Under the pieces are notes generated by a model. It saw nothing but the letters and a program-made list of their open reading frames with translations, was not told the DNA's origin and did no database searches. Below, piece by piece: positions 35,310-43,358 of a stretch of 49,147 nt of DNA. Made by a program: the position numbers and the translations under genes. Origin of the DNA: Erysipelotrichales bacterium (GTDB lineage Bacteria; Bacillota_I; Bacilli_A; Erysipelotrichales; Erysipelotrichaceae). Every line of letters starts with the position of its first letter. The first letter of the stretch is position 1. The stretch spans positions 1-49,147 of the forward strand of contig CAJTFG010000005.1 of NCBI GenBank assembly GCA_910575705.1. Reading direction: 5' to 3'.

Positions 35310-36188
35310 TTATAAGCGTTCATATCCAGGATGAATCAGTATATTGAGACTTTTTGATACTATATAGGATAGATGTTTCAATTCATCATCCATCGATTTC
35401 GGCGTGACAACAAGATCCAAATTATTATGTTCATGAAGTGCCGACAGGATCTCATCAGCGTCGATATCCGTCTGCAGCAATGCTTCCTTGAGAATGGCGC
35501 CAATGCTCGTTACCGTAGCAATGCCCACGGCGATTACCGGTACTCCTAACGTCTTTTGTGATAAGGAAAGACGATGATTGCCGACACCGCTGCCCGGCTG
35601 AATACCTGTATTATTGATTTGTACAACACGATTGATACGATCGGTGTTCCTCGTTGCTAAAGCGTCTACGGCAATAATTAAATCCGGCTCATAGCTTTTG
35701 GATATCGCATCGACAATAGCAAAAGATTCCATCCCGGTCTGTCCCATGACCCCCGGCTGTATAACAGCGACGTTTCGTGTACCATCCAGCAGCTCCTTAC
35801 GCTCATAGGTATATAGATGAGCAGTAACCATGATATCATCGGCGACTTCCGGTCCTAATGCATCCGAGGTAATAAAGCGATTCCCCAATCCTACCACAAG
35901 GATTTTTTGAGGATCCAAATGCATCTCATCCAGCATCTTCTGCATATTTTCCTGAATAGCGACTGCGATCTCATCACGCAGATCATGATCAAAAATATCT
36001 TGAAACTCTATGGTCACATAATCTCCGATTTCTTTGCCCAACTCATTTTCTTTCGCCAATACGCGTATGTAATGAGAGGTCAGATGATCGTTTTTCTTTT
36101 CTGTATAGGTATATGTCTCTGAAGTAACATCCTTTGTAAGAAGTTCGTCTGCAAAGTCTGAGCGAATACTATATATTTTTCCTTTCAT
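35310..36188 (-). CDS. gpr: Germination protease Gpr
   Basis: This protease degrades small acid-soluble spore proteins during germination. The 292-residue protein includes VVGLGNRFITSDALGPEVAD, IQPGVMGQTGMES, IAVDALATR and GIQPGSGVGNHR, all Gpr landmarks. It is made as a zymogen with an N-terminal propeptide. ATG 36188 (MKGKIYSIRSDFADEL) has AAAGGAGG 6 bases before it. It heads the gpr-spoIIP-yqxA operon, divergent from rpsT, as in Bacillus. Confidence 0.95.
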   Translation of the reverse strand: MKGKIYSIRSDFADELLTKDVTSETYTYTEKKNDHLTSHYIRVLAKENELGKEIGDYVTIEFQDIFDHDLRDEIAVAIQENMQKMLDEMHLDPQKILVVGLGNRFITSDALGPEVADDIMVTAHLYTYERKELLDGTRNVAVIQPGVMGQTGMESFAIVDAISKSYEPDLIIAVDALATRNTDRINRVVQINNTGIQPGSGVGNHRLSLSQKTLGVPVIAVGIATVTSIGAILKEALLQTDIDADEILSALHEHNNLDLVVTPKSMDDELKHLSYIVSKSLNILIHPGYERL

Positions 36189-36232
36189 ACAATTCCTCCT
36201 TTGCATAGTATGGTTTTTTTTTTAGGTAATTA

Positions 36233-36261
36233 TTGCTTTTTCCATATTCTTTTGGTATAAT
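36233..36261 (+). promoter_or_regulatory. rpsT promoter
   Basis: TTGCTT (36233-36238), a 17-base spacer and TATAAT (36256-36261) form a good SigA promoter 33 bp before the rpsT start. Confidence 0.85.
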
Positions 36262-36294
36262 TTGATGGCAATTGAGAACTAGGAGGTGTAAGCA

Positions 36295-36558
36295 ATGCCG
36301 CAAATCCAATCACAGAAAAAACGTGTAAAAACAAACAACAAAAGAAATCTAGTAGTATCAGCACAGAAATCTGCGCTTAGAACTTCTATTAAACATGTAT
36401 TGGCTGCTGTAGAAGCAAAAGATAAGGAAGCTGCTGTTGCTGCTTATAATGAAGCAAATGCGAAATTAGACAAGGCTGTTGCGAAAGGAATTCATCACAA
36501 GAATTATGCAAATCGTCAAAAATCACGTTTAAGCAAAGCTGTTAATTCTATCGCATAA
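36295..36558 (+). CDS. rpsT: 30S ribosomal protein S20
   Basis: This 87-residue basic helical protein begins MPQIQSQKKRVKTNNKRNLV and contains the KNYANRQKSRLSKAVN end typical of S20. It binds 16S rRNA in the 30S subunit body. GGAGGTGTAAGCA precedes the ATG. It is the only plus-strand chromosomal gene here; gpr diverges from it. It borders the mobile element. Confidence 0.97.
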   Translation: MPQIQSQKKRVKTNNKRNLVVSAQKSALRTSIKHVLAAVEAKDKEAAVAAYNEANAKLDKAVAKGIHHKNYANRQKSRLSKAVNSIA

Positions 36559-36587
36559 AAAGTCAATCTTCGATTGACTTTTTTTGT
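36557..36587 (+). terminator. Terminator of rpsT
   Basis: AGTCAATC, a 2-to-4-base loop and GATTGACT form a stem followed by seven T, directly after the stop codon. Confidence 0.92.
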
Positions 36588-37000
36588 TAAAAGGAAAAGA
36601 AAATCTAGACTATCTTCATAAAGATTATATCTATCGGAAGAACAGTTAGAAGAAAATAAAGCAGTTTACAACAAATGAAAGAGCCTTAAGTAACGACTTA
36701 CAGAAAGATATACAAAGTTATAGAAGAACGATGCTTGAAATATAGTGTCTTTTTCTATATCTATTTTCTCTATTTAGGCTTTACAGTAATATTTGCAGCC
36801 ATGGCGGTCGCTTCATTTCGTTAGTCGAGCGAACATCAAGCCACGTTATCTAATAAACGGAAAATACTGTATTTACAAAGCAAAACCGTTTTTAGCAAAG
36901 TGTTAACTATAAGATATCCAATTAACACATAAAAACTGAATAAAACATTTGTACAATTATTTTCGCCATAAAATTTATGGTGAATTTAGATTATCTCTTT

Positions 37001-37077
37001 AGAAGTTCTTATATGTCGGTATAGCCCGTATTTTCGGGCTTTCCCGGCATTTTAGATATGGGGAGAAGTTCTTATAT
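37001..37077. repeat. Two 14-bp direct repeats near integrase end
   Basis: AGAAGTTCTTATAT occurs at 37001-37014 and 37064-37077, 63 bp apart. They flank a small GC-rich stem. Similar repeats near element ends serve integrase or excisionase binding; here that is inference. Confidence 0.55.
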
Positions 37078-37110
37078 ACCCTCAAAGCTTCTTAGGTTTT
37101 CCCTCTCAAT

Positions 37111-37132
37111 GGTAGTAAAAGAAGTAGTAAAT
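37111..37132. repeat. Integrase arm-type (DR2-like) repeats, integrase-side end
   Basis: Two copies of a GTAGTAAA core (GGTAGTAAAA and AAGTAGTAAAT) occur in tandem just past the integrase stop. This core resembles the site bound by the Tn916 integrase N-terminal domain. A matching pair lies at 48922-48945 in the other end. Confidence 0.7.
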
Positions 37133-37142
37133 CCGTCTGCGG

Positions 37143-38339
37143 CTATGCTGCAATCAGCCTTTCCATTTCAGCCTTTGTGGAAGCGAAAGTTGCGTGTGCG
37201 TAATAGTTCAGCGTCATGGTGATGTTGGAATGTCCCATGATATACTGTAACGCTTTCGGGTTCATGCCCGCATTGGCTAAGTTGGTGCAGAACGTATGGC
37301 GCAGGGTGTGGGGTGTCATTACTTTGGGTAAGGCTTCCTCATGGCATTTGTTGTACTTTTTCGCAAGCCCCCGGAACATGGTAGCATAGTTCACATTCGT
37401 TTTCGGGCAGCCGTCCCGGTTGAGGAAAAGGAAATTGCTGTAACCGTCAATGGTGATCTTCTTTGCTCCCTTGCGGTTCTCCAACACACGCCCCAACGCT
37501 TCATACACTTTTTCACTCATTGGGATTTGTCTGATACCGCTCTGTGTTTTGGGCTTCTCTATGTAGTAGCCTGTTTCCGCGCTCCGTAAAAGCTGGTGGT
37601 CTACATTGATTACCCGGTTTTCAAAGTCAAGGTCGGTTTCAGTCAGTCCGCAGAGTTCGGAAATCCTAAGCCCCGTCCCCAGCAGTATGATAACCTCGTC
37701 ACGGTATTTCTGATAGACGCTATCACTCTGCATAAAGGATAAAAGGCTTTCTTCCTGTTCCGCTGTGAGGGGTACTTTCGGCTCTGTGTCGTCCTCGATC
37801 ACGGTGTTTAGCTGGAAGTCAAAGGGGTTTTTCCTTATACAGTCGTCCTGTATCGCTGTGTAAAAGGCAGCTTTCAGAGAACGCTTATCATTGCTTATGG
37901 TCTTGTAGGATATTCCCTTTTCTTTCATGCGCAACGCCCATTCTTTCGCGTCGGACAGCTTCACACTGTCAATGGGGCAGGAACCAAGTTTATCCGCTTC
38001 CAGCAGCTTTATCAGCCGTTCGCGCCCCTTTGTGGTGTTATGCCTTACGTTCTCCCGGTGGCGGTTCTGCTTTGCATAAAGCTCGCAGACAGTCATTTTC
38101 TTTCCGATTGTGTCTATCCCGTCGCCAAGGTCTTTCTGTATCTCTTTTTCCTTTTCTCTAAGGGATATATCGTCACGCTTCCCGGCAGGGGTCTTGTCCG
38201 TAGGCACTAACTTCCACGCATAGACAAATTGCACTTTACCAAAAGTATCGGTATATTTATAAGCATATCTCCCGTCTTTTCTCTGGCTCTCTCCCGAACG
38301 CAAAATGCGGTTTCTATTATCACGTCTTTTCTCCGACAT
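37143..38339 (-). CDS. int: Tn916-type tyrosine recombinase (integrase)
   Basis: This 398-residue site-specific recombinase integrates and excises the element. The N-terminal arm-binding domain (residues about 10-70) contains GRYAYKYTDTFGKVQFVYAW. The catalytic domain has the first arginine in LLGTGLRISELCGLTETDLD, HTLRHTFCTNLANAGMNPKA (H-x-x-R) and the C-terminal histidine and tyrosine in YIMGHSNITMTLNYYAHAT. All catalytic residues appear intact. It is 30 bp downstream of the excisionase gene and 10 bp from the arm repeats. Confidence 0.96.
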   Translation of the reverse strand: MSEKRRDNRNRILRSGESQRKDGRYAYKYTDTFGKVQFVYAWKLVPTDKTPAGKRDDISLREKEKEIQKDLGDGIDTIGKKMTVCELYAKQNRHRENVRHNTTKGRERLIKLLEADKLGSCPIDSVKLSDAKEWALRMKEKGISYKTISNDKRSLKAAFYTAIQDDCIRKNPFDFQLNTVIEDDTEPKVPLTAEQEESLLSFMQSDSVYQKYRDEVIILLGTGLRISELCGLTETDLDFENRVINVDHQLLRSAETGYYIEKPKTQSGIRQIPMSEKVYEALGRVLENRKGAKKITIDGYSNFLFLNRDGCPKTNVNYATMFRGLAKKYNKCHEEALPKVMTPHTLRHTFCTNLANAGMNPKALQYIMGHSNITMTLNYYAHATFASTKAEMERLIAA

Positions 38340-38369
38340 TGTTTTTGCTCCTTTTCACTATATTTTTCG

Positions 38370-38573
38370 CTAAATTGCGTCCAGTGTGTCAATGATTTTT
38401 TCAAACTGTTTCCTCTTGATCTGAATACGGTTCCCGTTCAAGATCACCCAGCCCGACGTGGGATTTTCCTCTGCAAGTTTCCGCAGCTTGTTTTCCCCAA
38501 TGCGGAAATATTTTGACGCTTCTTCAATGGTAAGCGTGTACTTTTCCCAAATAGGCACATCAGCATTGCTCAT
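38370..38573 (-). CDS. xis: Excisionase (Tn916 Xis-like)
   Basis: This 67-residue winged-helix DNA-binding protein, with motif [20 protein letters not shown], is typical of Tn916-type excisionase. It bends DNA at the element ends and favours excision by the integrase. The gene is intact and lies directly upstream of int. A GGGGGAT ribosome site precedes the ATG. Confidence 0.92.
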   Translation of the reverse strand: MSNADVPIWEKYTLTIEEASKYFRIGENKLRKLAEENPTSGWVILNGNRIQIKRKQFEKIIDTLDAI

Positions 38574-39020
38574 TCTATAAATCCCCCTTTCAAAAATGGG
38601 TAAATGGTTAATGATGAAAAAAGGGGCTGTGATCGGACGGTTAATAGCGTAACCTCACGGGAGTTTCACCCCTGCATGGTTCTCATGCAGCCATACCCAT
38701 TGCCTGCGACGCTTTGAACGCTCGGACTGTGGCGGTAAGGGAGTATCATTATATATTCTGCGCTTTCGTCGCCCGCAAGCTGCTAAACTTGCTCCCCGGC
38801 TCGGTGTTGGTCGCTCGGCTGTCCCGGCAGGGAAAAGAAAACCCCACCGGGATAGTGTCATGGTGCACCCGCCGTATGGCTCGGCGCAAAAGGGGACGTA
38901 TCCGATCTGCCCTATGCTGCGCCGCCGTTATCTTGCGCCGCTTTCTTTGTCAAGGTGCTGGAAAGGTTCTGCTGGGGGGGCGGGCAGCGGAAAGGGGGAC
39001 GCTGCCTGTCCTAAATCAGC
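38574..39020. other. GC-rich stretch between xis and the frameshifted regulator
   Basis: No reading frame here has both a good ribosome site and a recognisable product. The stretch is clearly GC-richer than the surrounding genes, with segments such as CGCCGCCGTTATCTTGCGCC. A plus-strand frame from 38714 is long but has no family features and low-complexity arginine and cysteine content, so I leave it out. The region may hold a regulatory RNA or a decayed gene. Confidence 0.5.
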
Positions 39021-39271
39021 TTAAACCTCGAATGAAAGGACAGCCCGCATAAGCCGTGACCGTAAACGGTCGCGTATGTCCTCGTCTATGCCCCAATATA
39101 CATTTCCCCGCTCGTCGTAGAGCTTGCGCATAGACAAGACGTTATGTAGCTTTCGTAGTGCTTGACGACAATCGCCATAGCTTCCGGGGCGCCCTTTGTT
39201 GCGGCTATGATTACCGGGTAGGGTAACAAGCCGCGTTCGGCATTTTCATTGTTACCAGTCTGTGCAGTCAT
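39021..39271 (-). pseudogene. Frameshifted conjugative-element helix-turn-helix protein
   Basis: The first part (MTAQTGNNENAERG then YPVIIAATKGAPEAMAIVVK) is the start of a small HTH_16-type protein found upstream of xis in Tn916/Tn1549-type elements. After SYIT the frame breaks: the normal continuation RKLYDERGNVYWGIDEDIRD and LMRAVLSFEV is present, but in another frame, ending at TAA 39021-39023. A single missing T in the TCTTTGTCTATG-like stretch near 39142 accounts for the shift. It overlaps the sigma gene by 20 bases. A sequencing error is the main alternative. Confidence 0.8.
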
Positions 39272-39695
39272 AGGCGCGTTCCTCCAAATAGCGTTTTAGT
39301 AGCTCAAAAGAGCTGTTGCGGCGATACTTCACTGTTGTCCTCGGAATGTTGCAGAGCCTTGAAATCTCGGTTTCGCTCATATCGAAGAAATAATACAGCA
39401 GGATAGTTTCGCGCTTTTCTTCCGGCAAGCTCCGCAGGGCTTCGGCAAGCAGCTTTGCGGTTATCTCTTTTCCCGCAATAATGAAAGACTGTTCAGCTTC
39501 ATCATCTGCAAAATATCTGTCGTAGGTAACAAGCTGGCTTTCTTCCAGTGGTGACAGATCGGAGAATGTTACTTCCCTTGACTGCTGCCGCTTTGTGTCC
39601 CTGTGGGCGTTCATTGCTTCGCGCTTCAATGCCTGTTTGCAAAAGCCATTAAAAGCACAACGGATTTGCCATTGGGTACGGTTCGGTTCATTCAT
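39252..39695 (-). CDS. Sigma-70-like factor of conjugative elements
   Basis: This 147-residue protein has a C-terminal sigma-70 region 4 helix-turn-helix (MSETEISRLCNIPRTTVKYR) preceded by LRSLPEEKRETILLYYFF. Such proteins lie beside xis in Tn916/Tn1549 elements and are thought to drive or regulate element genes. The ATG at 39695 is fixed by AAAGGAGGTGAG five bases upstream. Its stop overlaps the start of the frameshifted regulator. A terminator and a 36-residue leader ORF lie upstream. Confidence 0.88.
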   Translation of the reverse strand: MNEPNRTQWQIRCAFNGFCKQALKREAMNAHRDTKRQQSREVTFSDLSPLEESQLVTYDRYFADDEAEQSFIIAGKEITAKLLAEALRSLPEEKRETILLYYFFDMSETEISRLCNIPRTTVKYRRNSSFELLKRYLEERAYDCTDW

Positions 39696-39830
39696 GTTCT
39701 CACCTCCTTTCGCAGCCGCGAAAGCGGGTGATTTTTTCTGATGTCCCCTTTCATAAACCCTCAAAACCACGCACCCCCGAATAGGCGGTGATTTTGCAAA
39801 CTTTTTGAAAAAATTTTGCCGGGGGAACAC

Positions 39831-39862
39831 AAAACGCCCGTCTACAAAGTTGCAGACGGGCG
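39831..39862 (-). terminator. Strong hairpin between the leader ORF and sigma gene
   Basis: On the minus strand, CGCCCGTCT, a 10-base loop and AGACGGGCG form a 9-bp stem followed by TTTTG. It lies 22 bases past the small ORF stop and 136 bases before the sigma start, the layout of an attenuator. Confidence 0.75.
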
Positions 39863-39883
39863 CAGAGGAATTGTAAGCAGTAT

Positions 39884-39994
39884 TCAGTTGATTAGACAGT
39901 TCGTATTCATGGGTAGAATTTCCCCCGGCGGTGGACGGGCTTTTTTTGATATGTCAATGACCGTCGGATTTTGTCGATACGGTATGTGCTTCAT
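39884..39994 (-). CDS. Small leader ORF, 36 residues
   Basis: It reads MKHIPYRQNPTVIDISKKAR followed by PPPGEILPMNTNCLIN. The start codon directly follows an 8-bp stem whose loop is AAGGAGG (39995-40017), so the ribosome site is displayed in a hairpin loop. Shortly after the stop comes a strong terminator, then the sigma gene. This layout fits a leader peptide that regulates read-through. I do not recognise the peptide; it is short, and coding is inferred from the ribosome site and context. Confidence 0.55.
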   Translation of the reverse strand: MKHIPYRQNPTVIDISKKARPPPGEILPMNTNCLIN

Positions 39995-40017
39995 GGCGGC
40001 TACCTCCTTTAGCCGCC
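39995..40017 (-). promoter_or_regulatory. Hairpin holding a ribosome-binding site in its loop
   Basis: On the minus strand, GGCGGCTA, loop AAGGAGG and TAGCCGCC form a perfect 8-bp stem ending right before the ATG of the 36-residue ORF. A Shine-Dalgarno in the loop can be open to ribosomes or masked by a partner RNA or protein. Confidence 0.7.
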
Positions 40018-40194
40018 GCTTTTAACAGCGAAACCGCGTCATTCCTTGAGAAGATAAAAAAGAAACGGCGGCTTTGATTTTTCAAAACCACCGATTATGT
40101 TGATTCTTGAAAATGAACGCAAAAACCCTACCTATCAGCGGTTTTTTTCTTTTCCCGCATTGGCAGGTATTTCCATTTCTTTTGTTTTATTTAG

Positions 40195-40249
40195 ATATTA
40201 TCAAGTCAACATCAAATCCAATATCTTGAAATTGTAAAATCCATGTAAA
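40195..40249 (-). promoter_or_regulatory. PhoP/PhoB-box-like promoter downstream of phoR
   Basis: Two TTTACA repeats on the minus strand (complement of 40233-40238 and 40244-40249) are 11 bp apart, as in Pho boxes. A -10-like TAATAT lies at 40195-40200, leaving 32 bases between. The stretch 40211-40251 matches 46830-46870 upstream of pstS at 32 of 41 bases. It points away from phoR, toward the leader ORF and the sigma, xis and int genes. Confidence 0.65.
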
Positions 40250-40252
40250 ACA

Positions 40253-40281
40253 AAAAAAAGCTGCCGTATGCAGCTTTTTTG
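40253..40281 (-). terminator. Terminator after phoR
   Basis: A run of A, then AGCTGC, 5-base loop, GCAGCT and six T form a stem that can act in both directions. It closes the pst-pho operon about 26 bp after the phoR stop. Confidence 0.88.
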
Positions 40282-40306
40282 AAAAATGGTTATACAATTT
40301 AATGTT

Positions 40307-41962
40307 TCATTTTGGAAATGTTACAATAACCGTCGTGCCTTTTCCGACATGACTTTTTACATCAACTTTAGCATTATGGATTTTAGCGGCGTGTTTCACA
40401 ATAGAAAGCCCAAGCCCGGTTCCCCCTACTGCCTTAGAATGGCTCTTATCAACACGATAGAAACGCTCAAAAATCCGCTCTTGATGTTCGGGTGCAATTC
40501 CTATCCCCGTGTCCTCCACTGATAAAACTACCATGCCGTTTTCATTCTGTATGTTCACCATTACTTTTCCGTTTTCATGGTTATACTTAATCGCATTGTC
40601 ACAAAGATTATAAATCACACTGTATAAAAGCTGTGGTATGCCGTTAAGGGGAGCCGGAACGCCGGAAAGCTCCAATGCAACACATACGGTATCTGCCTGT
40701 GGCTCTAAGCTCTGTACCGCCTTTTCTGCCAATGTGTATAGGTCGATATTTTCTCTCTGCATATCGTCCGCACCTTCGTCAAGGTGCGAAAGACTGATAA
40801 TGTCCTCCACAAGCCGTATCATTCGTCCGGCTTCATCATAAATCTTTCCGGCAAAGGGTATTTTATCATTCTCCTTTACCATATCGTTTTTCAAAAGCTC
40901 CGCATACCCGGAAATGGAGTGAAGCGGGGTTTTTAATTCATGGGACACATTAGCGGTAAATTCGCGCCGTATCTGTTCCGCTTTTTCTTTTTTTGTCACA
41001 TTGAAAAAGAAAAGCGCGGCTCCTTTCACAATGTTTTCAGAAGTGATCGGGTTAGCGTCAATTTGATAGCTTTCTCCATGTAGCCGGATAATGTTTTCGC
41101 CCCGTTCTCCGTGCAAGGCTTTCGTAAGGATTTCCTGCAATTCAAGATTACGGCATAAGGACAGCATATCAGAACCGATACAGTCTGTGCCAGCGTCCAA
41201 CAGTTTTCTTGCCGCAGGGTTTATACTGATAATTTTCCCTTTTTGATTTAGGAGAATCATGCCCTCATTCATGCTGCCGATAATCGTATTTAATTCATTC
41301 TCTTTTTGGAGAAGCTCGGCTTTCTGCCCCCGTAGCTGTCTTTGCTGGCTGTCAATACGCCGTAAAAAAGGGGAAAGCTCATCATAGCCCTCATTTGACA
41401 ACGGATTATCAAGATCAATTTCATTTAATGGCTTTACTATTTTTTTTGAAACTTGAATAGCTAAAACAATGGAAAGAATCAGCGCGATCACAAATATAAT
41501 GCAAATCGGCTGTGTCATACCTAAAAGGAGCGTCAAAATAGAATTTTGAGATATGGAAAGCCGTAATACAGTGCCATCATCAAGTTTCTGCGCGGAATAA
41601 AACGAACGCTCCATCAAAGTAGCAGAATACCGTTTACTTTCACCATAGCCCGAAGAAAGGGCTTCCCGCACTTCTTCCCGCTCTAAATGATTTTCCATTT
41701 CCGCAGTATCAGACGCACTATCAAAAATAACATTTCCCTCTGTATCAATCCATGATATACGATAATTTTTCACTTTCAAATCATGGAAATAATCAATGCC
41801 CTCATTTGTAACGCCCTGTGCGGCAAGGGTTGTCTGCATTTTTAGCTGTGTCTGTTCAACATTTGAAAAGTATTCATACAGAACACCCATGAACAGGACA
41901 ACAGACGCAAGAAAAACAGTCAATGCGACAAGGCAGATTGAACGAAAAATTCGTTTCGTCAT
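40307..41962 (-). CDS. phoR: PhoR-type sensor histidine kinase
   Basis: This 551-residue membrane kinase has two membrane segments (residues about 8-30 and 150-172) with an extracellular domain between, then a PAS-like region (NTIIGSMNEGMILLNQKGKI), the phosphoacceptor H-box FTANVSHELKTPLHSISGYA and the ATPase N and G boxes NLCDNAIKYN, DTGIGIAPEHQ, GGTGLGLSIVKHAAK. It is the partner of the adjacent PhoB, overlapping by 4 bases (ATGA). In known systems PhoR senses phosphate through PstSCAB and PhoU, which are encoded in the same operon here. Confidence 0.93.
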   Translation of the reverse strand: MTKRIFRSICLVALTVFLASVVLFMGVLYEYFSNVEQTQLKMQTTLAAQGVTNEGIDYFHDLKVKNYRISWIDTEGNVIFDSASDTAEMENHLEREEVREALSSGYGESKRYSATLMERSFYSAQKLDDGTVLRLSISQNSILTLLLGMTQPICIIFVIALILSIVLAIQVSKKIVKPLNEIDLDNPLSNEGYDELSPFLRRIDSQQRQLRGQKAELLQKENELNTIIGSMNEGMILLNQKGKIISINPAARKLLDAGTDCIGSDMLSLCRNLELQEILTKALHGERGENIIRLHGESYQIDANPITSENIVKGAALFFFNVTKKEKAEQIRREFTANVSHELKTPLHSISGYAELLKNDMVKENDKIPFAGKIYDEAGRMIRLVEDIISLSHLDEGADDMQRENIDLYTLAEKAVQSLEPQADTVCVALELSGVPAPLNGIPQLLYSVIYNLCDNAIKYNHENGKVMVNIQNENGMVVLSVEDTGIGIAPEHQERIFERFYRVDKSHSKAVGGTGLGLSIVKHAAKIHNAKVDVKSHVGKGTTVIVTFPK

Positions 41963-42633
41963 ACTTCCCTCTCCATTCGATACCCAACTCCCCGTACCGT
42001 TTCAATATAGCTCCCACATTCGCCTAATTTTGTTCGGAGTGTTCCAATGTGAACATCTACGGTTCGGGTTTCTCCTATGTAGTCAATGCCCCATATCATT
42101 TCAAGAAGCTGATCGCGTGTAAACACCCGTCCGGGGTTTTCCATAAAAGTATGGAGCAGCTTATGTTCTTTCAGTGTCAACTGAACCCGTTCGTTGTTTA
42201 CAAGTACAATATATGTTTCCAAATTCAATTCTAAATTTCCAATTTTTAGCTTTTTTGTTTCTTCTTTCGGGCTTGTACGGCGCAATACCGCTTTCACACG
42301 GGAAATCATTTCCATCATGCCAAACGGCTTTGCAAGGTAATCATCAGCTCCCAAGTCAAGCCCGGTTACTTTGTCGTATTCGGTTCCTTTGGCTGTTGCC
42401 ATAATAACAGGAATGTCCTCTGTCGTCCCCTGCATACGCAGCTTTTTCAATATGGAAATGCCATCTTCGCCGGGAAGCATTATATCAAGCATAATAAGCT
42501 GGGGTTTTTCTGTCTGCAAAGCGTCAAAAAGGGTGTCCGCGCCGTCAAAACCTTTTGCTTCAAATCCGGCAGAATTTAATGTGTATATCATCAGATCACG
42601 GATAGAGCTGTCGTCCTCAACACAATAAATCAT
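41959..42633 (-). CDS. phoB: PhoB/PhoP-type response regulator
   Basis: This 224-residue OmpR-family regulator has a receiver domain with the acidic pair in YCVEDDSSIRDL, phosphoacceptor aspartate in PQLIMLDIMLPGEDG and a conserved lysine in DDYLAKPFGMMEMI. A winged-helix DNA-binding domain ends in VRGVGYRME. The ATG at 42633 is favoured: AAAGGA lies upstream and the protein then starts MIYCVEDD as usual; a longer frame is not needed. Candidate binding sites, TTTACA repeats, lie upstream of pstS and downstream of phoR. Confidence 0.92.
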   Translation of the reverse strand: MIYCVEDDSSIRDLMIYTLNSAGFEAKGFDGADTLFDALQTEKPQLIMLDIMLPGEDGISILKKLRMQGTTEDIPVIMATAKGTEYDKVTGLDLGADDYLAKPFGMMEMISRVKAVLRRTSPKEETKKLKIGNLELNLETYIVLVNNERVQLTLKEHKLLHTFMENPGRVFTRDQLLEMIWGIDYIGETRTVDVHIGTLRTKLGECGSYIETVRGVGYRMEREV

Positions 42634-42716
42634 GTAAATCTGTTCCTTTCTTTCCTGTGGCAATATTCCGAACTCAATCATACCATATTACCTATATTTC
42701 ATCAATGACGGTATGT

Positions 42717-43358
42717 TCACCCCTCTTTGTTCCCTGTGATTGAGAACAGAACCCATTTTGCAATATTGACCGCATGATCTCCGATACGTTCAAAATATTT
42801 TGCAATCATTAACAGGTCTATGGCATACTCACCGTCTGTTTCGGGTTTGCTGAAAAGTTCAATCAGCATTTTCTTCACCTTATCGAAAAAGGAATCCACC
42901 ACATCATCATAATCTATCACAGCTTTCGCCATCTGCATATCCTTTTTCACAAAAGCGTCAATACTGTCCGTTACCATTTTAATGACAGCAACCGACATAT
43001 CATGGATAACTTGTGTGTCGTCGATGGCGTGGATATTGGCTAATGTGATAATTTCCGCTATGTCTGCGGATTGATCTCCGATTCTTGCCATATCTGTCAC
43101 CATTTTCAGCGCGGACGATACAACCCTCAAATCTTTTGCCACGGGCTGCTGCTGTAAAAGTAGCTTTAGACACATAGTTTCAATTTCGCGCTCCTTGTGG
43201 TCTATCTGAACAGAGAGATCGGGAACAGCCTTTGCAAGCGCGGGATTCCCCTCTGTCAGAGCTTTTGCGGACATAGCAATCGCATTTTCACAAAAAGCCC
43301 CCATTGTAATCAACTCTTTATTTAATAAATCTAACTGTTCATCAAATTTTAGGCGCAT
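42717..43358 (-). CDS. phoU: Phosphate transport accessory protein PhoU
   Basis: This 213-residue, all-helical protein consists of two PhoU repeats, with E/D-rich metal-binding motifs such as VTDMARIGDQSADIAEII and KYFERIGDHAVNIAKWV. It links the Pst transporter to PhoR signalling and prevents phosphate overload. It starts at the pstB stop (one base overlap) and ends 84 bp before phoB. Confidence 0.94.
   Translation of the reverse strand: MRLKFDEQLDLLNKELITMGAFCENAIAMSAKALTEGNPALAKAVPDLSVQIDHKEREIETMCLKLLLQQQPVAKDLRVVSSALKMVTDMARIGDQSADIAEIITLANIHAIDDTQVIHDMSVAVIKMVTDSIDAFVKKDMQMAKAVIDYDDVVDSFFDKVKKMLIELFSKPETDGEYAIDLLMIAKYFERIGDHAVNIAKWVLFSITGNKEG

Larger units (their letters stand above)
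36588..37142. other. Non-coding junction between rpsT and the integrative element
   Basis: This 555-bp stretch has no ORF with a ribosome site. It must contain one end of the integrative element, but I cannot set the base. Seen inside: two copies of AGAAGTTCTTATAT (37001-37014, 37064-37077), a short GC-rich stem (AGCCCGTATTTTCGGGCT, about 37024-37041), and integrase arm-type repeats at 37111-37132. The left part (36590-36900) is AT-rich and could be chromosomal or remnant DNA. Confidence 0.6.
39863..40306. other. Non-coding control region between sigma gene and phoR
   Basis: This region holds, from right to left on the minus strand, the phoR terminator, a PhoP-box-like promoter (40195-40249), about 180 bases of leader with short stems, a hairpin with the ribosome site in its loop, the 36-residue ORF and the terminator listed separately. 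No other ORF with a ribosome site is seen. Confidence 0.6.

Noticed and set aside
36588-36950. A tRNA or other classical attachment gene at the left element end
   Set aside because: No tRNA-like cloverleaf or CCA end is visible. Tn916-type integrases usually do not need one.
38714-39052. 112-codon plus-strand ORF in the GC-rich stretch
   Set aside because: No ribosome site, no family features, rich in R, L and C as expected from random GC-rich DNA; it also runs across the end of the frameshifted HTH gene.
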